54,443 nt of DNA from Melioribacter roseus (lineage in GTDB: Bacteria; Bacteroidota; Ignavibacteria; Ignavibacteriales; Melioribacteraceae): NCBI GenBank assembly GCA_020722005.1, contig DYLP01000008.1, forward strand, positions 25,032 through 79,474, read 5' to 3'. Below, piece by piece: positions 43,718 through 52,818 of this stretch. Position 1 is the first letter of the stretch. Every line of letters starts with the position of its first letter. The notes beneath the pieces were generated by a model. It saw nothing but the letters and a program-made list of their open reading frames with translations, was not told where the DNA came from and made no database searches. The position numbers and the translations under genes are program-made.

Positions 43718-44763
43718 AAAATTTCGTTTAGTTTTTTTAAGAATAATTTGTTCTCGTCCGGCGTTCCGACAGTTACTCTGAGATAACCTTGAAAATTAAA
43801 TTGATTACTCCTGTCTCGTATTATTATTCCGTTTTTTTCAAGATAGTTATAAACCTCGCGAGGATTTTCAACTTTAAAAGAAATAAAATTAGTATCGGAA
43901 GGCAATACATTAATTACTTTTTTATTGCTTTTCAGTTCATTAAACAAAAATTCGCGTTGCTTAATTATTTCTTTGACATATTCGTCTTTGACACTTGCAT
44001 TATCGATAGCCTGAGATACTGCCATTGCGGTCAATTTATTAATATTATATGGCATCTTTACTTTAAAGAGCAATCTTATGATTTCCTCGTGAGCAACGCA
44101 ATATCCACATCTTAGTCCAGCCATACCCCATGCTTTGGAAAAAGTTCGCATAACAACTAAATTGGGTACTGTTAAAGCTTCTTTTACAAAGCCCCCATCG
44201 TTTGCAAAATCGATATAAGCTTCGTCAATCACAACAATTAGATTTAGTTCCGCAATTAATTTCCTGATTACATTTTTATCGAGTAAATTCGATGTAGGAT
44301 TATTAGGTGAACAAAGGAATAGAATCTTTGTATTATTATTTGTATGAGAAATAATAGTTTCATATTCGATGTCATATTTTTCATTCAGTGGTACGTTTAT
44401 TACATCAACATTATTAATATCGCAAGCTACCCTATACATCCCGTATGTGGGCTCGCAGACAATAACATTATCAATTCGCGGTTCGCAAAAGGTGCGAATT
44501 AAAAGGTCGATAATTTCGTCCGACCCGACTCCGAAGATGAGATTAGACTCGGGAATGCCAAGATAATCACTCGCTTTTTTCCTCAAAGCTTTCTGAAACG
44601 GATCCGGGTAACGGTTGTAATTGGAATTCTCAAAGTCATCAACGACGCTGCCAAAACTATTTTCATTTGCATCGAGTAATATACCTTCCATATGCGATTG
44701 TCGCGCCGAAGTATACGGTTTTAAATTGAGGATATTTTTTCTAACCAGTTTTTCGATATTCAT
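43714..44763 (-). CDS. hisC: Histidinol-phosphate aminotransferase
   Basis: Class I/II PLP aminotransferase, 349 residues. It shows LDANENSFG, YPDPFQKALRKK, FGVGSDEIIDLLIRTF, FLCSPNNPTSN, VVIDEAYIDF and the PLP-lysine motif VMRTFSKAWGMAGLRCGY. It converts imidazole acetol phosphate to histidinol phosphate. Its ATG overlaps the hisD stop and its stop overlaps hisB, so translation is coupled through the operon. Confidence 0.95.
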   Translation of the reverse strand: MNIEKLVRKNILNLKPYTSARQSHMEGILLDANENSFGSVVDDFENSNYNRYPDPFQKALRKKASDYLGIPESNLIFGVGSDEIIDLLIRTFCEPRIDNVIVCEPTYGMYRVACDINNVDVINVPLNEKYDIEYETIISHTNNNTKILFLCSPNNPTSNLLDKNVIRKLIAELNLIVVIDEAYIDFANDGGFVKEALTVPNLVVMRTFSKAWGMAGLRCGYCVAHEEIIRLLFKVKMPYNINKLTAMAVSQAIDNASVKDEYVKEIIKQREFLFNELKSNKKVINVLPSDTNFISFKVENPREVYNYLEKNGIIIRDRSNQFNFQGYLRVTVGTPDENKLFLKKLNEIL

Positions 44764-46031
44764 TTCTTCAACCTTATTTTGATTGCATTTGCATGTGCCT
44801 GAAGATTTTCTTTTTCTGCCATAGTAATTATTGTCGGAGCAAGATTGGTCAATCCCCGCCTGGATAATTTTTGAAATGTTACCGATTTCATAAACGATTC
44901 TACAGTTACGCCGCCATACGATTTTGCATATCCATAAGTAGGTAACGAGTGATTAGTCCCCGATGCATAGTCACCAGCGCTTTCTGGAGAATAGGCACCA
45001 ATAAAAACCGAACCGGCATTTTTTACAAGCCGTTTAAATCTGGAAACATTTTTCAAATTCAATATTAAATGTTCGGGGGCATAGTCGTTTGATATTTCGA
45101 AAGCAGTTTCAATTTTCGATACGACTACAATTTTTGAATGTTTTAGTGCTCTTTGTGCTATTTCATTCCTTGGTAGATTTTTCAATTGAGTATTAATTTC
45201 TCTGGAAACATTGCGGGCAAGTTGATCGCTGTTTGTAATCAAAAATACTTGAGAATCGGCGCCGTGTTCTGCTTGTGAAAGTAAATCGGCAGCAATAAAA
45301 GAAGCTTTGGCATATTTATCCGCAATTACCAGTACTTCGCTAGGTCCTGCCGGCATATCGATAGCACATCCATCAGGATCAATACTTACGATTGATTTTG
45401 CCGCAGTTACAAATTGATTTCCTGGACCGAAAATCTTGGCAACTTTGTGGACAAATGCCAGCATACCAACTGCTTGCGCGCCACCAACATTATAAAATTC
45501 GCCTACTTTTAATTTGTATGCTGCATAAGCTAAAGCCGGCTCTATTTTATCTCCCACAGGAGAAGCGACAATTATTTTTTGGCAGCCTGCAATACGAGCA
45601 GGAACAGCAAGCATCAGCAAAGTCGAGAACAAGACGGCACTCCCGCCCGGAATGTATAATCCTATTTTTTCAATTGGAATGAAAGTTCTGCTGCATTCCA
45701 CACCTGGCATAGTCTCGATTTTATAACCTGTGGGATACTGTAATTCATGGAATCGTGTGATATTTTTAATTGCCGTATCAATTGCAATTTTAGTTTTACG
45801 ATCGAGTAACTCAGATGATCGTTTCAATTCACTTTTCGAGATTAGCAAATTTTCATTTTTAATATTGTCAAACTTTCGTGCGTATTTGACAACAGCTTTC
45901 ATTCCATTTTTCTTGATATCTTTCAGTAAGGGTAAAATATATTCATAGACATCGTCCGTTTTGATGGCAGATCTCTTAAATAATTTTTCCCGTTCTTCCT
46001 TTTTGAGCTTGTTATAATATAATATTTTCAT
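44760..46031 (-). CDS. hisD: Histidinol dehydrogenase
   Basis: Zn- and NAD-dependent final enzyme of histidine synthesis, 423 residues. Visible motifs are YIPGGSAVLFSTLLMLAVPARIAGC, VGGAQAVGMLAF, FGPGNQFVTAAK, DMPAGPSEVLVIAD, AADLLSQAEHGADSQVFLIT (with the Gln/His ligands) and GTNHSLPTYGYAKSYGGV. The ATG overlaps the hisG stop by 4 bases. Confidence 0.96.
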   Translation of the reverse strand: MKILYYNKLKKEEREKLFKRSAIKTDDVYEYILPLLKDIKKNGMKAVVKYARKFDNIKNENLLISKSELKRSSELLDRKTKIAIDTAIKNITRFHELQYPTGYKIETMPGVECSRTFIPIEKIGLYIPGGSAVLFSTLLMLAVPARIAGCQKIIVASPVGDKIEPALAYAAYKLKVGEFYNVGGAQAVGMLAFVHKVAKIFGPGNQFVTAAKSIVSIDPDGCAIDMPAGPSEVLVIADKYAKASFIAADLLSQAEHGADSQVFLITNSDQLARNVSREINTQLKNLPRNEIAQRALKHSKIVVVSKIETAFEISNDYAPEHLILNLKNVSRFKRLVKNAGSVFIGAYSPESAGDYASGTNHSLPTYGYAKSYGGVTVESFMKSVTFQKLSRRGLTNLAPTIITMAEKENLQAHANAIKIRLKK

Positions 46032-46897
46032 ACTATCATATTATCTATTGGTAATAATAAAATTCCTGATGCGCCGGCATCTTTAAGGTCCTTATAAATT
46101 TCCCAGAATTTGTTTGTAGGAATCACTGCGTGGACGGCTACCATTTCCGGGTCGGCTAATGGTAAAATAGTGGGACTTTTCAGTGAAGGAATAATTTCCT
46201 CGATTTTTTCAAGTGAACTTTTTGGAGCATTCATCATTAAGTATTTCGATTTGCGTGCTGTAAGCGCGGAATCGATTCTTACGAGTAAATTATCAAGTTG
46301 CGATTTTTTCTCAACGTCTTTTTCTATATACCTATTGGCAATCAAGACAGCCTGCGATGAAAAAATATCAATCGACTTTTTGAGTTTATTAAACTTTAGA
46401 GTATTCCCAGTTGAAACGAGGTCACAGATATAATCAGCGACTCCGAGGGAAGGTGCAATTTCTACGGAACCACTGATTTCCACAACAGTTGCATTGATAT
46501 TGTTCTGTGTTAAAAAGCTTTTCAAAATATTTGGGTAGGAAGTTGCAATTCTCTTGCCGTTAAGGTCGGATATCCTTTCAAGCGTTTGATCTTCAGGAAT
46601 TGCCAATGAAAGCTGACATTTTCCGTAACCCAATTTTCTGATAACATCCACATTAGCTTTTTTTTCATAGAGCACATCCTCTCCTACTATCCCGATATCA
46701 GCAACTCCATCTTTAACATATTCTGGAATGTCGTCGTCTCTTAACAATAAAATATCGAGGTTGTAGTTTCTGGCAGTGATTATTAGTCTGGAAGAATATT
46801 CCTCAATGTCGATATCACAGCTTTTGAGAAGATTTATCGACTTTTCCGTAAGCCTGCCGTTTTTTTGTAATGCAAGTTTAAGGTTTCCGTTTAACAT
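46028..46897 (-). CDS. hisG: ATP phosphoribosyltransferase (long form)
   Basis: First enzyme of histidine synthesis: ATP + PRPP. The 289-residue length marks the long, hexameric form with a C-terminal regulatory domain that binds histidine (PKSSLEKIEEIIPSLKSPTILPL ... HAVIPTNKFWEIYKDLKDAGASGILLLPIDNMIV). The catalytic part has LALQKNGRLTEKS and YICDLVSTGNTLKFN (the PRPP loop DLVSTGxT). The ATG at 46897 is chosen because GGGAG precedes it and the U-tract of the attenuator ends just upstream; upstream in-frame ATGs fall at or inside the terminator. Two layers of control are implied: feedback inhibition and the leader attenuator. Confidence 0.95.
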   Translation of the reverse strand: MLNGNLKLALQKNGRLTEKSINLLKSCDIDIEEYSSRLIITARNYNLDILLLRDDDIPEYVKDGVADIGIVGEDVLYEKKANVDVIRKLGYGKCQLSLAIPEDQTLERISDLNGKRIATSYPNILKSFLTQNNINATVVEISGSVEIAPSLGVADYICDLVSTGNTLKFNKLKKSIDIFSSQAVLIANRYIEKDVEKKSQLDNLLVRIDSALTARKSKYLMMNAPKSSLEKIEEIIPSLKSPTILPLADPEMVAVHAVIPTNKFWEIYKDLKDAGASGILLLPIDNMIV

Positions 46898-46909
46898 TTT
46901 ATCTCCCAT

Positions 46910-46937
46910 AAAAAAAAACCCCGACATGCGCCGGGGT
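46910..46937 (-). terminator. his attenuator terminator (region 3:4)
   Basis: On the minus strand ACCCCG-gcgcatgt-CGGGGT (46937-46918), a 6-bp GC-rich stem, is followed by eight or more U (46917-46910). It lies 24 bases after the leader-peptide stop and 12 bases before the hisG ATG. Confidence 0.88.
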
Positions 46938-46977
46938 CAATTAAGTTTTTCCAAATTTTTTTATAATATACCGGCGC
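46928..46977 (-). promoter_or_regulatory. his antiterminator pairing (region 2:3)
   Basis: On the minus strand GCGCCGG (46977-46971) pairs perfectly with CCGGCGC (46934-46928). The second strand includes part of the terminator ascending arm and loop. The same region 2 can instead pair as CCGGTAT (46974-46968) with ATACCGG (47019-47013) located just before the His codons, giving the 1:2 fold. Confidence 0.82.
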
Positions 46978-47035
46978 TACAAGTGTAGGAAAAGTAATGA
47001 TGATGCCAGTTACCGGTATGAATTCTTCTTTCCAT
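46961..47035 (-). CDS. hisL: his operon leader peptide with three consecutive His codons
   Basis: A 24-codon ORF on the minus strand, ATG at 47035 and TAA at 46961. Its middle reads NWHHHYF, with CAT CAT CAT at 47005-46997 and another His codon at residue 6. Region 1 of the attenuator (47013-47019) is directly upstream of the triplet, so a ribosome stalled for histidine would break the 1:2 fold and free region 2 for the antiterminator. There is no strong Shine-Dalgarno. It is not annotated by simple length-based gene calling because of its size. The peptide and pairings are seen; control by histidine is inferred. Confidence 0.88.
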   Translation of the reverse strand: MERRIHTGNWHHHYFSYTCSAGIL

Positions 47036-47103
47036 AAATTTTCTTATTTTACTTCGAAAAATAACAAACTTTACAATAGAAACAAAACAAAAAAGGATCA
47101 ACT

Positions 47104-47934
47104 TTGCTTTTTTTCCATGTTTCCGATTTACATGGACGGAAAGAGCTCTACGATAAACTATTCGTTCAGATTATTAAAGAAAAGCCAAACGTAGTATTGA
47201 TTAGTGGCGACCTTCTGCCACATGGTATATCGAACCATAACTTTATTACTGATTATTTTAAACAAAGGCTAATCGATTTAAAGAAAATACTAAAAAAAGA
47301 CTATCCAAAATTTCTGTTGATAATGGGCAACGATGACCCGAGAAAATTTGAAAAAGATTTCGAAGAATTATCCAATGAAAATTTAATCTGCTATTTGAAC
47401 CTTAAAAAGGAAACCATAGAAAATTATGACTTTTATGGTTATTCATACGTCCCACCAACTCCTTTTCGAATAAAAGACTGGGATAAGTATGACGTTTCGA
47501 GATACGTAGAACCAGGTTGTATATCCCCGGAAGAAGGGTATTTTACTATTAAACGAAATGAATACGACATCAAATATTCCACGATAAAAGAGGACCTTCA
47601 AAGTTATTTAGGTCAAAAAGACCTATCAAATTCAATAATTCTATTTCATACGCCTCCGTATAATACAAAACTCGATATAGTTAAATCTGCCATAATAGAT
47701 CATCTGGAAACAGACAAGCATGTGGGGAGTATTGCCGTTCGTAAGATAATAGAGATAAAACAACCCTTGATTACATTGCATGGTCATATACACGAAGCTT
47801 CTGAATTAAGTGGCTCTTGGAGCGAAAGAATTGGCAGGACTTATTGTTTCAACGCCTCATATCATAAATCAAAATTATCGATAATAATGTTTGACCCATC
47901 TGCACCAGAAGGAGCGGAAAGAATATTAATCTGA
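47104..47934 (+). CDS. Metallophosphoesterase (calcineurin-like)
   Basis: A 276-residue binuclear-metal phosphoesterase. It has the five family motifs: FHVSDLHG (D-x-H), ISGDLLPHG (GD), MGNDDP (GND), LFHTPPYN (H) and LHGHIHEAS (GHIH). The substrate is unknown; related proteins cleave nucleotides or phosphodiesters. The start is TTG at 47104 (MLFFHVSDLHG) with AAGGA about 7 bases upstream; no ATG precedes the first motif. Divergent from the his leader and convergent with the 1,065-aa gene, overlapping it by 9 bases. Confidence 0.85.
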   Translation: MLFFHVSDLHGRKELYDKLFVQIIKEKPNVVLISGDLLPHGISNHNFITDYFKQRLIDLKKILKKDYPKFLLIMGNDDPRKFEKDFEELSNENLICYLNLKKETIENYDFYGYSYVPPTPFRIKDWDKYDVSRYVEPGCISPEEGYFTIKRNEYDIKYSTIKEDLQSYLGQKDLSNSIILFHTPPYNTKLDIVKSAIIDHLETDKHVGSIAVRKIIEIKQPLITLHGHIHEASELSGSWSERIGRTYCFNASYHKSKLSIIMFDPSAPEGAERILI

Positions 47935-50900
47935 TTTTTCAATTATTTTAAGAGGCTTGGCTGCATCTGTCAGTGTATTTATTTTAACGGCATAACTTGT
48001 TTTGTTTTTAATATCCGCGTCGGTTACGAAATGGATGTCAAGAAGTCCTTCTGTTTTAATACCTGTTCGCATAAAATTAAAGTTACTCAAACATAAACTC
48101 CACCCTTGTAACCAGGCTTCCAATTCTTTTTTAGGACATTTGTTCTCGTCGATGTGAATTATAAGGTCAATATCGCTTCCCGGTCCGGCAACTGCATTTT
48201 TAGTGCTTCCGAACAAATAAACTCCTTTAACACCCATTTTTTCGGCATCCAACTCTTTGGCGAGATTTTCTGCCATTTTCATCCGCCATCTCCAGTGATC
48301 GCTGGGATTATAATTTTCGATAGCAGCTTTAGTTTCGATTTCACCAATTATTTCGTTAGTCGGATCGGTAAATATTGCAACTGCTTCTTCCATATCAGCG
48401 TTCATCAGTATTCGTAATATCATCCCACTGCGCACTAAAGGCACATCGATAACTTTCACTACATCTTCCATATAAAAATATTCTGGTAATACATCCGAAA
48501 GGATATTTTTCGATTCATTAAAAAATTTTTCGTCGAAAATTATATCAGGGTCATCTGGATAAAGAGGAAGATATTTAATATTTGCTTCTACAAGGTCCTG
48601 GAAAAAATGGGTTCCGAATGAAACGTCGGGTATATAATTACCTTTTTTACGAGCAATTTCAATTAACATCGCTGTATTGTTAATATCGGAATATGTAACG
48701 CTGACTCCCAATTTAATATCGCCACGGCTGCCCCATCTACCTGGTCCAAGCAAAATGAATTTTCGTTTCGGAAGTATTTTATTCAACTTTCCAATTACTC
48801 TACCAATTTTCAATAATTTATTTTTATCAGAAATTTCTGAGTACTTTTGTGGGTCTACATAAACTAAATGAGTTATTTCTGGCACTCTCCCATTCGAAAC
48901 AAATTTTTTTGCGTTGAAAAGTATTTTTTCTCTGGGGAGATCTTTCGGAATTGGATCGCCAGCAGTTTCGTGACTTCTGCTTTGAGGTCTGCATTGAAGT
49001 AAATAAAAATCGTTACCGCTAGAAACAAATTCGATATCAACGGGTGTTTCCATTTTTGCTTGCAATGTCTTAAGAATCGAATCCATTTTTCTGAGAAAAT
49101 CCGTTTTTGTAAAAAGACCTTCAAACGTAACAATATAATCGTTTTTGTCGTTATCCATTAAAGAAGGCATTCTAATTATTCCGCCGTCAAGAATTGAAAA
49201 CACATTTTCAAATGATGGGTAATCATGATTAACTTCCTGAATTAATAGGTCGATATCAATTGTTTCAAATTCGTTAGTTTTCAAATTGATTACGTCAATT
49301 TTTTTGGGAGAATAACGAATTCTTTCCTCTGGAGTAACATTGACTCGAATGGAAGGTTGGCCTGGAGAAATTAAAATTGGATAATCATCGCTCAATCTGT
49401 CAACTGCCCTTGTGCCGAGTCCAGGTACAATTCTTACTAACCCGTCTTCTCTTTTAATACGTGGTGACCATCTGAATTCATTAACGCTAAAAGCGACGCC
49501 AGCATAAGCAGGTATGAAATAATCCCCGACATGTTTACCAATCACTTCCTGAATCATTATTCCCATCTCTTCGTGAAAATCGAGTAGTTCTCGCTCCGCT
49601 CTGTATTCGATTGGGTCGGGACTGAATGTTGAAGCATAAACTTCGGCTATTGCATCCATTAGAGCAGCAAGACGCTCGGACTTGCTCCCTTGATTAGCCA
49701 GGAATAAGCTTTTGTACTTACCCGAGAACGAGGCGTCCATCTGATCTTCGAGTAAACTTGAACTGCGAACCACAAGTGGCACATTGCCAAAATCATCCAA
49801 TGCAACTGCCAGACCTTTTACAATATCCGGCGGAAATTCTGAATTTTTAAAAAGCTGAACTATATGAGGATATTCAATTCTGACTTCATCTATTTCTTTA
49901 TATTTTTGTTCTAATACTTCTTCTAAGTTATTATGTTGCATAAAATTAAGAATTCCATCTGATGTAATATACCAAGTATTTGGCACTTTAATATTTTTCA
50001 GTAAATCATTTTTTTCTGCTTCTATTATTAAGATATGATAAGCTATAAAAAGGCCTGCGCTTTTCCCACCAAGTTTTCCATGACTTTGAGGCGGAAAAAT
50101 CATTTTATCGATAAGTCGATAGAAATCGGTTAATTTTACGTATTCTTTTGCTATTGATATAAAATTCAGTTGGTCTGTAAAGAATCTACGGAGCAAGGAT
50201 ACTCTCAAACCTTTAATAGTTTGAGGAGGCAATTCAAATTTCTCGGGAGCAATGTGATAATATTTTCTGAGAGCCTCAGCAATTTCAGTCAATGATGTGT
50301 CCTGATTATCCACCACTTTAATAAGAGCACTCGATTTATCTTCCTGTATCCATTTCTGGATTTTACTTAATATTACTTCGTCGGGTAAATTTTCGTCTGC
50401 CAGGCGTTGAATTGAATCAACGTATTCGTCGTAATTTACAATGCGTTCTACTTTAGAGGGTTTATTTTCATCTTCTTCTATAATGTCGTCACTCAAACCA
50501 ATTTTAATTTTTCGTGCTATACTTGTATGTCTCATCAAAAGTTCGGCTTCTTCTACACCTTTCCAGCATAAAAGATGAAGTAATTTCCGCATTAAACTCA
50601 TGAATAAATTTGGGTCAGTTTTGCGTATCATATCGAGTACAACTTTCCACTCGCCCCGTGCAGTTTTACCAACCGATTGACGCACGTTTTGGAGTTCGTT
50701 GATGACATTTTTAAGTTTATTGTGAAGAATAAAATGTCCCAGTCGGTCAGCAATAATTCTAATTAAACGAATTTCTTCTTTGAGGAACAAGTTGCTTTTT
50801 TTGGCAGGAACGCCTTCAAGATAAAATACCTCAAGGCGTCCAACAATTTTATCCTGAACTTTAATATCTTCTGAAATTTTGCATTTGCTTTCGGCAAATT

Positions 50901-51123
50901 CTTCTGTCTGATAAACGATATCGCCATAAACGATTCTTGCTTTACAATAATTCGAATATAAAAAAGCCGACGGGATTGCACTGATCACTGTCTGGAACGC
51001 CTGCCTCAGCGAAATTTCCGACCGATTTAATGTATCTTCGATTGTATAAAGGCAATTTAATTCTTTAGTCCTCTCCTGCAGTTCGGCCATCAAATTATCA
51101 ATTGGTTTATTTTCCGTATTCAT
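47926..51123 (-). CDS. GAF-like + PEP/pyruvate-binding (PPDK_N) + nucleotidyltransferase multidomain protein
   Basis: 1,065 residues in four parts. (1) A GAF-like sensory N-terminus, about 1-145 (RTKELNCLYTIEDTLNRSEIS ... LKEEIRLIRIIADRLGHFI). (2) A helical linker. (3) A PPDK_N/PEP-synthase ATP-grasp module, about 340-715 (GKLGGKSAGLFIAYH, PLVVRSSSLLEDQ, GIMIQEVIG, VDIEFV...YLLQCRPQS). (4) A conserved segment at about 790-860 (FILLGPGRWGSRGD ... FGTHFFQDL), ending in a nucleotidyltransferase at about 960-1050 (GVYLFGSTKNAVAGPGSDIDLIIHID). The swivelling phospho-His domain of PEP synthase is absent. It overlaps its paralogue gene by 4 bases. Substrate and product are unknown. Confidence 0.8.
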   Translation of the reverse strand: MNTENKPIDNLMAELQERTKELNCLYTIEDTLNRSEISLRQAFQTVISAIPSAFLYSNYCKARIVYGDIVYQTEEFAESKCKISEDIKVQDKIVGRLEVFYLEGVPAKKSNLFLKEEIRLIRIIADRLGHFILHNKLKNVINELQNVRQSVGKTARGEWKVVLDMIRKTDPNLFMSLMRKLLHLLCWKGVEEAELLMRHTSIARKIKIGLSDDIIEEDENKPSKVERIVNYDEYVDSIQRLADENLPDEVILSKIQKWIQEDKSSALIKVVDNQDTSLTEIAEALRKYYHIAPEKFELPPQTIKGLRVSLLRRFFTDQLNFISIAKEYVKLTDFYRLIDKMIFPPQSHGKLGGKSAGLFIAYHILIIEAEKNDLLKNIKVPNTWYITSDGILNFMQHNNLEEVLEQKYKEIDEVRIEYPHIVQLFKNSEFPPDIVKGLAVALDDFGNVPLVVRSSSLLEDQMDASFSGKYKSLFLANQGSKSERLAALMDAIAEVYASTFSPDPIEYRAERELLDFHEEMGIMIQEVIGKHVGDYFIPAYAGVAFSVNEFRWSPRIKREDGLVRIVPGLGTRAVDRLSDDYPILISPGQPSIRVNVTPEERIRYSPKKIDVINLKTNEFETIDIDLLIQEVNHDYPSFENVFSILDGGIIRMPSLMDNDKNDYIVTFEGLFTKTDFLRKMDSILKTLQAKMETPVDIEFVSSGNDFYLLQCRPQSRSHETAGDPIPKDLPREKILFNAKKFVSNGRVPEITHLVYVDPQKYSEISDKNKLLKIGRVIGKLNKILPKRKFILLGPGRWGSRGDIKLGVSVTYSDINNTAMLIEIARKKGNYIPDVSFGTHFFQDLVEANIKYLPLYPDDPDIIFDEKFFNESKNILSDVLPEYFYMEDVVKVIDVPLVRSGMILRILMNADMEEAVAIFTDPTNEIIGEIETKAAIENYNPSDHWRWRMKMAENLAKELDAEKMGVKGVYLFGSTKNAVAGPGSDIDLIIHIDENKCPKKELEAWLQGWSLCLSNFNFMRTGIKTEGLLDIHFVTDADIKNKTSYAVKINTLTDAAKPLKIIEKSD

Positions 51124-52817
51124 CTTAGAAGCAATCCCTTCCCTTTTTTGCCGTCTACTTTTACTATTAATTTACTGTTCGTTTTTATGTGCCTGACAAA
51201 TTTCAGTTCATCAATTGTTTCCTGCTTTTCAATCCATTCCCAATCAATATAATCGTTATCATAATTTAATGTAAAATAATAAACATCCAAATTCAATAGG
51301 TTATGGAAAAAGTGAGAACCCTGACTTGATTCCACATTTAGATTCATAAGATTAACTTCGACAATCACTTTTGCGGCACTTACGTTTGACAATTCAACCG
51401 GGATTCCCATCCAAGGATCTGCGCTTCCCCACCTGCCGAAACCTATCAGTATATATTTTTTATTTCCCTTGAGAAATTTTTTATTCATTTGTGATATTTC
51501 ATTTGCTATAATAGTCGAGTTTTTTATATCAAAATTTTCTCTTTTTACAAATATGATATCATATATTCCCTCCAAAATACCGTTACCCAGAACTTTATTT
51601 GACTTTAACACCACGTTGTTAGCATTCAGTTCGAATTCCTCAATCGAAGATGTATATTTCCTCATAGGTCGTACCTGAAGAAAAGCAAAATTCAGTATTG
51701 AGTTTTTATAATCCTGCCAACAAGCAAATTCGATCTCAACAGGAGCTTTGTATTCTGTTTCAAAACAATTGAATAATATTTTCATAAAATCGTTGAAACC
51801 ATACATGTTTAGTTCAATCAATGGCGAAAAATCTACTACTCGAGGACCTTCATAGCCCAAGCCCATAATAATTTTATCATCATAAGTCACATAAGTAGAA
51901 ACAAGATTTTTTAAAACATTATCATATTCAGCTGTAGATAATTCTTCGTGTAATAAAAATTCCGTTTCTTTAAGAGGATCGTATTTTACTGCGGAACTTA
52001 TGTCAATTGCCCAGAATTTTTTTTGAGTTAGATTTAGCAGGTCTTTATTGTTTTTATATTGAAACTTGTGCTTAGGAAATGCAGGAGAATATGCCCATGC
52101 AATATCTCCGTCAACAATTGTTTTCCCAAGTCCTAATGCGAGATGGACAATCCCATCTTCCGGACGAACTTTACCAAATGGATAAAAGTTATAAGATTTG
52201 GCAACTCCTGAAAAATCTGGATAGAAGCGATTATAATGTTTTTCTCCCGCTACTCTTTGTAATATTACTGCCATTTTTTCGTGCTCGATTGGATAAGTTG
52301 ATACAGTAAAATAATTTTTAGCCACTTCCGAGTAAACCGATGCATAAACAAATTTTATTGAGTCGATTAGTCTAGTAAATCGTAAATTCGGCGTACCCGG
52401 TTGAGGATTAATCATTTTTGTTTTATAAACACCAGCGAACGGCTCCTCTGCTGAGTCCTCCAGCATCCCTGAGGATCTGACTGCGAGAGGAAATTTTGCT
52501 TCGTTCAATATGTTATAAAGTTCTCCCAGATATTCATTTGGGAAAATAGAACTTAAGAACCTTTTATTCAGATATCTATCGTTGTTTTCGTTAATTGCAT
52601 ACTCCAATAATTTATTGCGTTCAATAAATTTATCGAATATGTCCGAAGCAATTATTACCATCCCGGGTATGAATAAATTGATAGTGGGAGGAATTTCTTT
52701 TTTTATCTTAAGTAAAATAGAAGAAGCTGATAGAAGTCCTGCAGCTTTCCCCCCCACTTCACCCTTTCCAATTATCAGGTGAGAATTATGAGAGAAAAAT
52801 TTTGATATATTATCCAT
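51120..52817 (-). CDS. PEP/pyruvate-binding (PPDK_N) domain protein, short paralogue
   Basis: 565 residues. It has the ATP-grasp module of PEP synthase/pyruvate phosphate dikinase: IGKGEVGGKAAGLLSASSIL at the start, PLAVRSSGMLEDSAEEPFAG, MAVILQRVAG, VEIEFACW and LQVRPMRKY. It shares with the next gene the C-terminal segment YILIGFGRWGSADPW ... GSHFFHNLL. It lacks the GAF-like N-terminus, the nucleotidyltransferase and the phospho-His swivel domain. It starts 11 bases after the gdhA terminator and is translationally coupled (ATGA) to the 1,065-aa gene, so the two products probably work together. Confidence 0.78.
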   Translation of the reverse strand: MDNISKFFSHNSHLIIGKGEVGGKAAGLLSASSILLKIKKEIPPTINLFIPGMVIIASDIFDKFIERNKLLEYAINENNDRYLNKRFLSSIFPNEYLGELYNILNEAKFPLAVRSSGMLEDSAEEPFAGVYKTKMINPQPGTPNLRFTRLIDSIKFVYASVYSEVAKNYFTVSTYPIEHEKMAVILQRVAGEKHYNRFYPDFSGVAKSYNFYPFGKVRPEDGIVHLALGLGKTIVDGDIAWAYSPAFPKHKFQYKNNKDLLNLTQKKFWAIDISSAVKYDPLKETEFLLHEELSTAEYDNVLKNLVSTYVTYDDKIIMGLGYEGPRVVDFSPLIELNMYGFNDFMKILFNCFETEYKAPVEIEFACWQDYKNSILNFAFLQVRPMRKYTSSIEEFELNANNVVLKSNKVLGNGILEGIYDIIFVKRENFDIKNSTIIANEISQMNKKFLKGNKKYILIGFGRWGSADPWMGIPVELSNVSAAKVIVEVNLMNLNVESSQGSHFFHNLLNLDVYYFTLNYDNDYIDWEWIEKQETIDELKFVRHIKTNSKLIVKVDGKKGKGLLLR

Positions 52818-52818
52818 A

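Noticed and set aside
46997-47194. 65-codon plus-strand frame over the his leader and the start of the phosphoesterase gene
   Set aside because: It overlaps the his leader on the opposite strand and the phosphoesterase start in another frame. The minus-strand leader peptide explains the region better.
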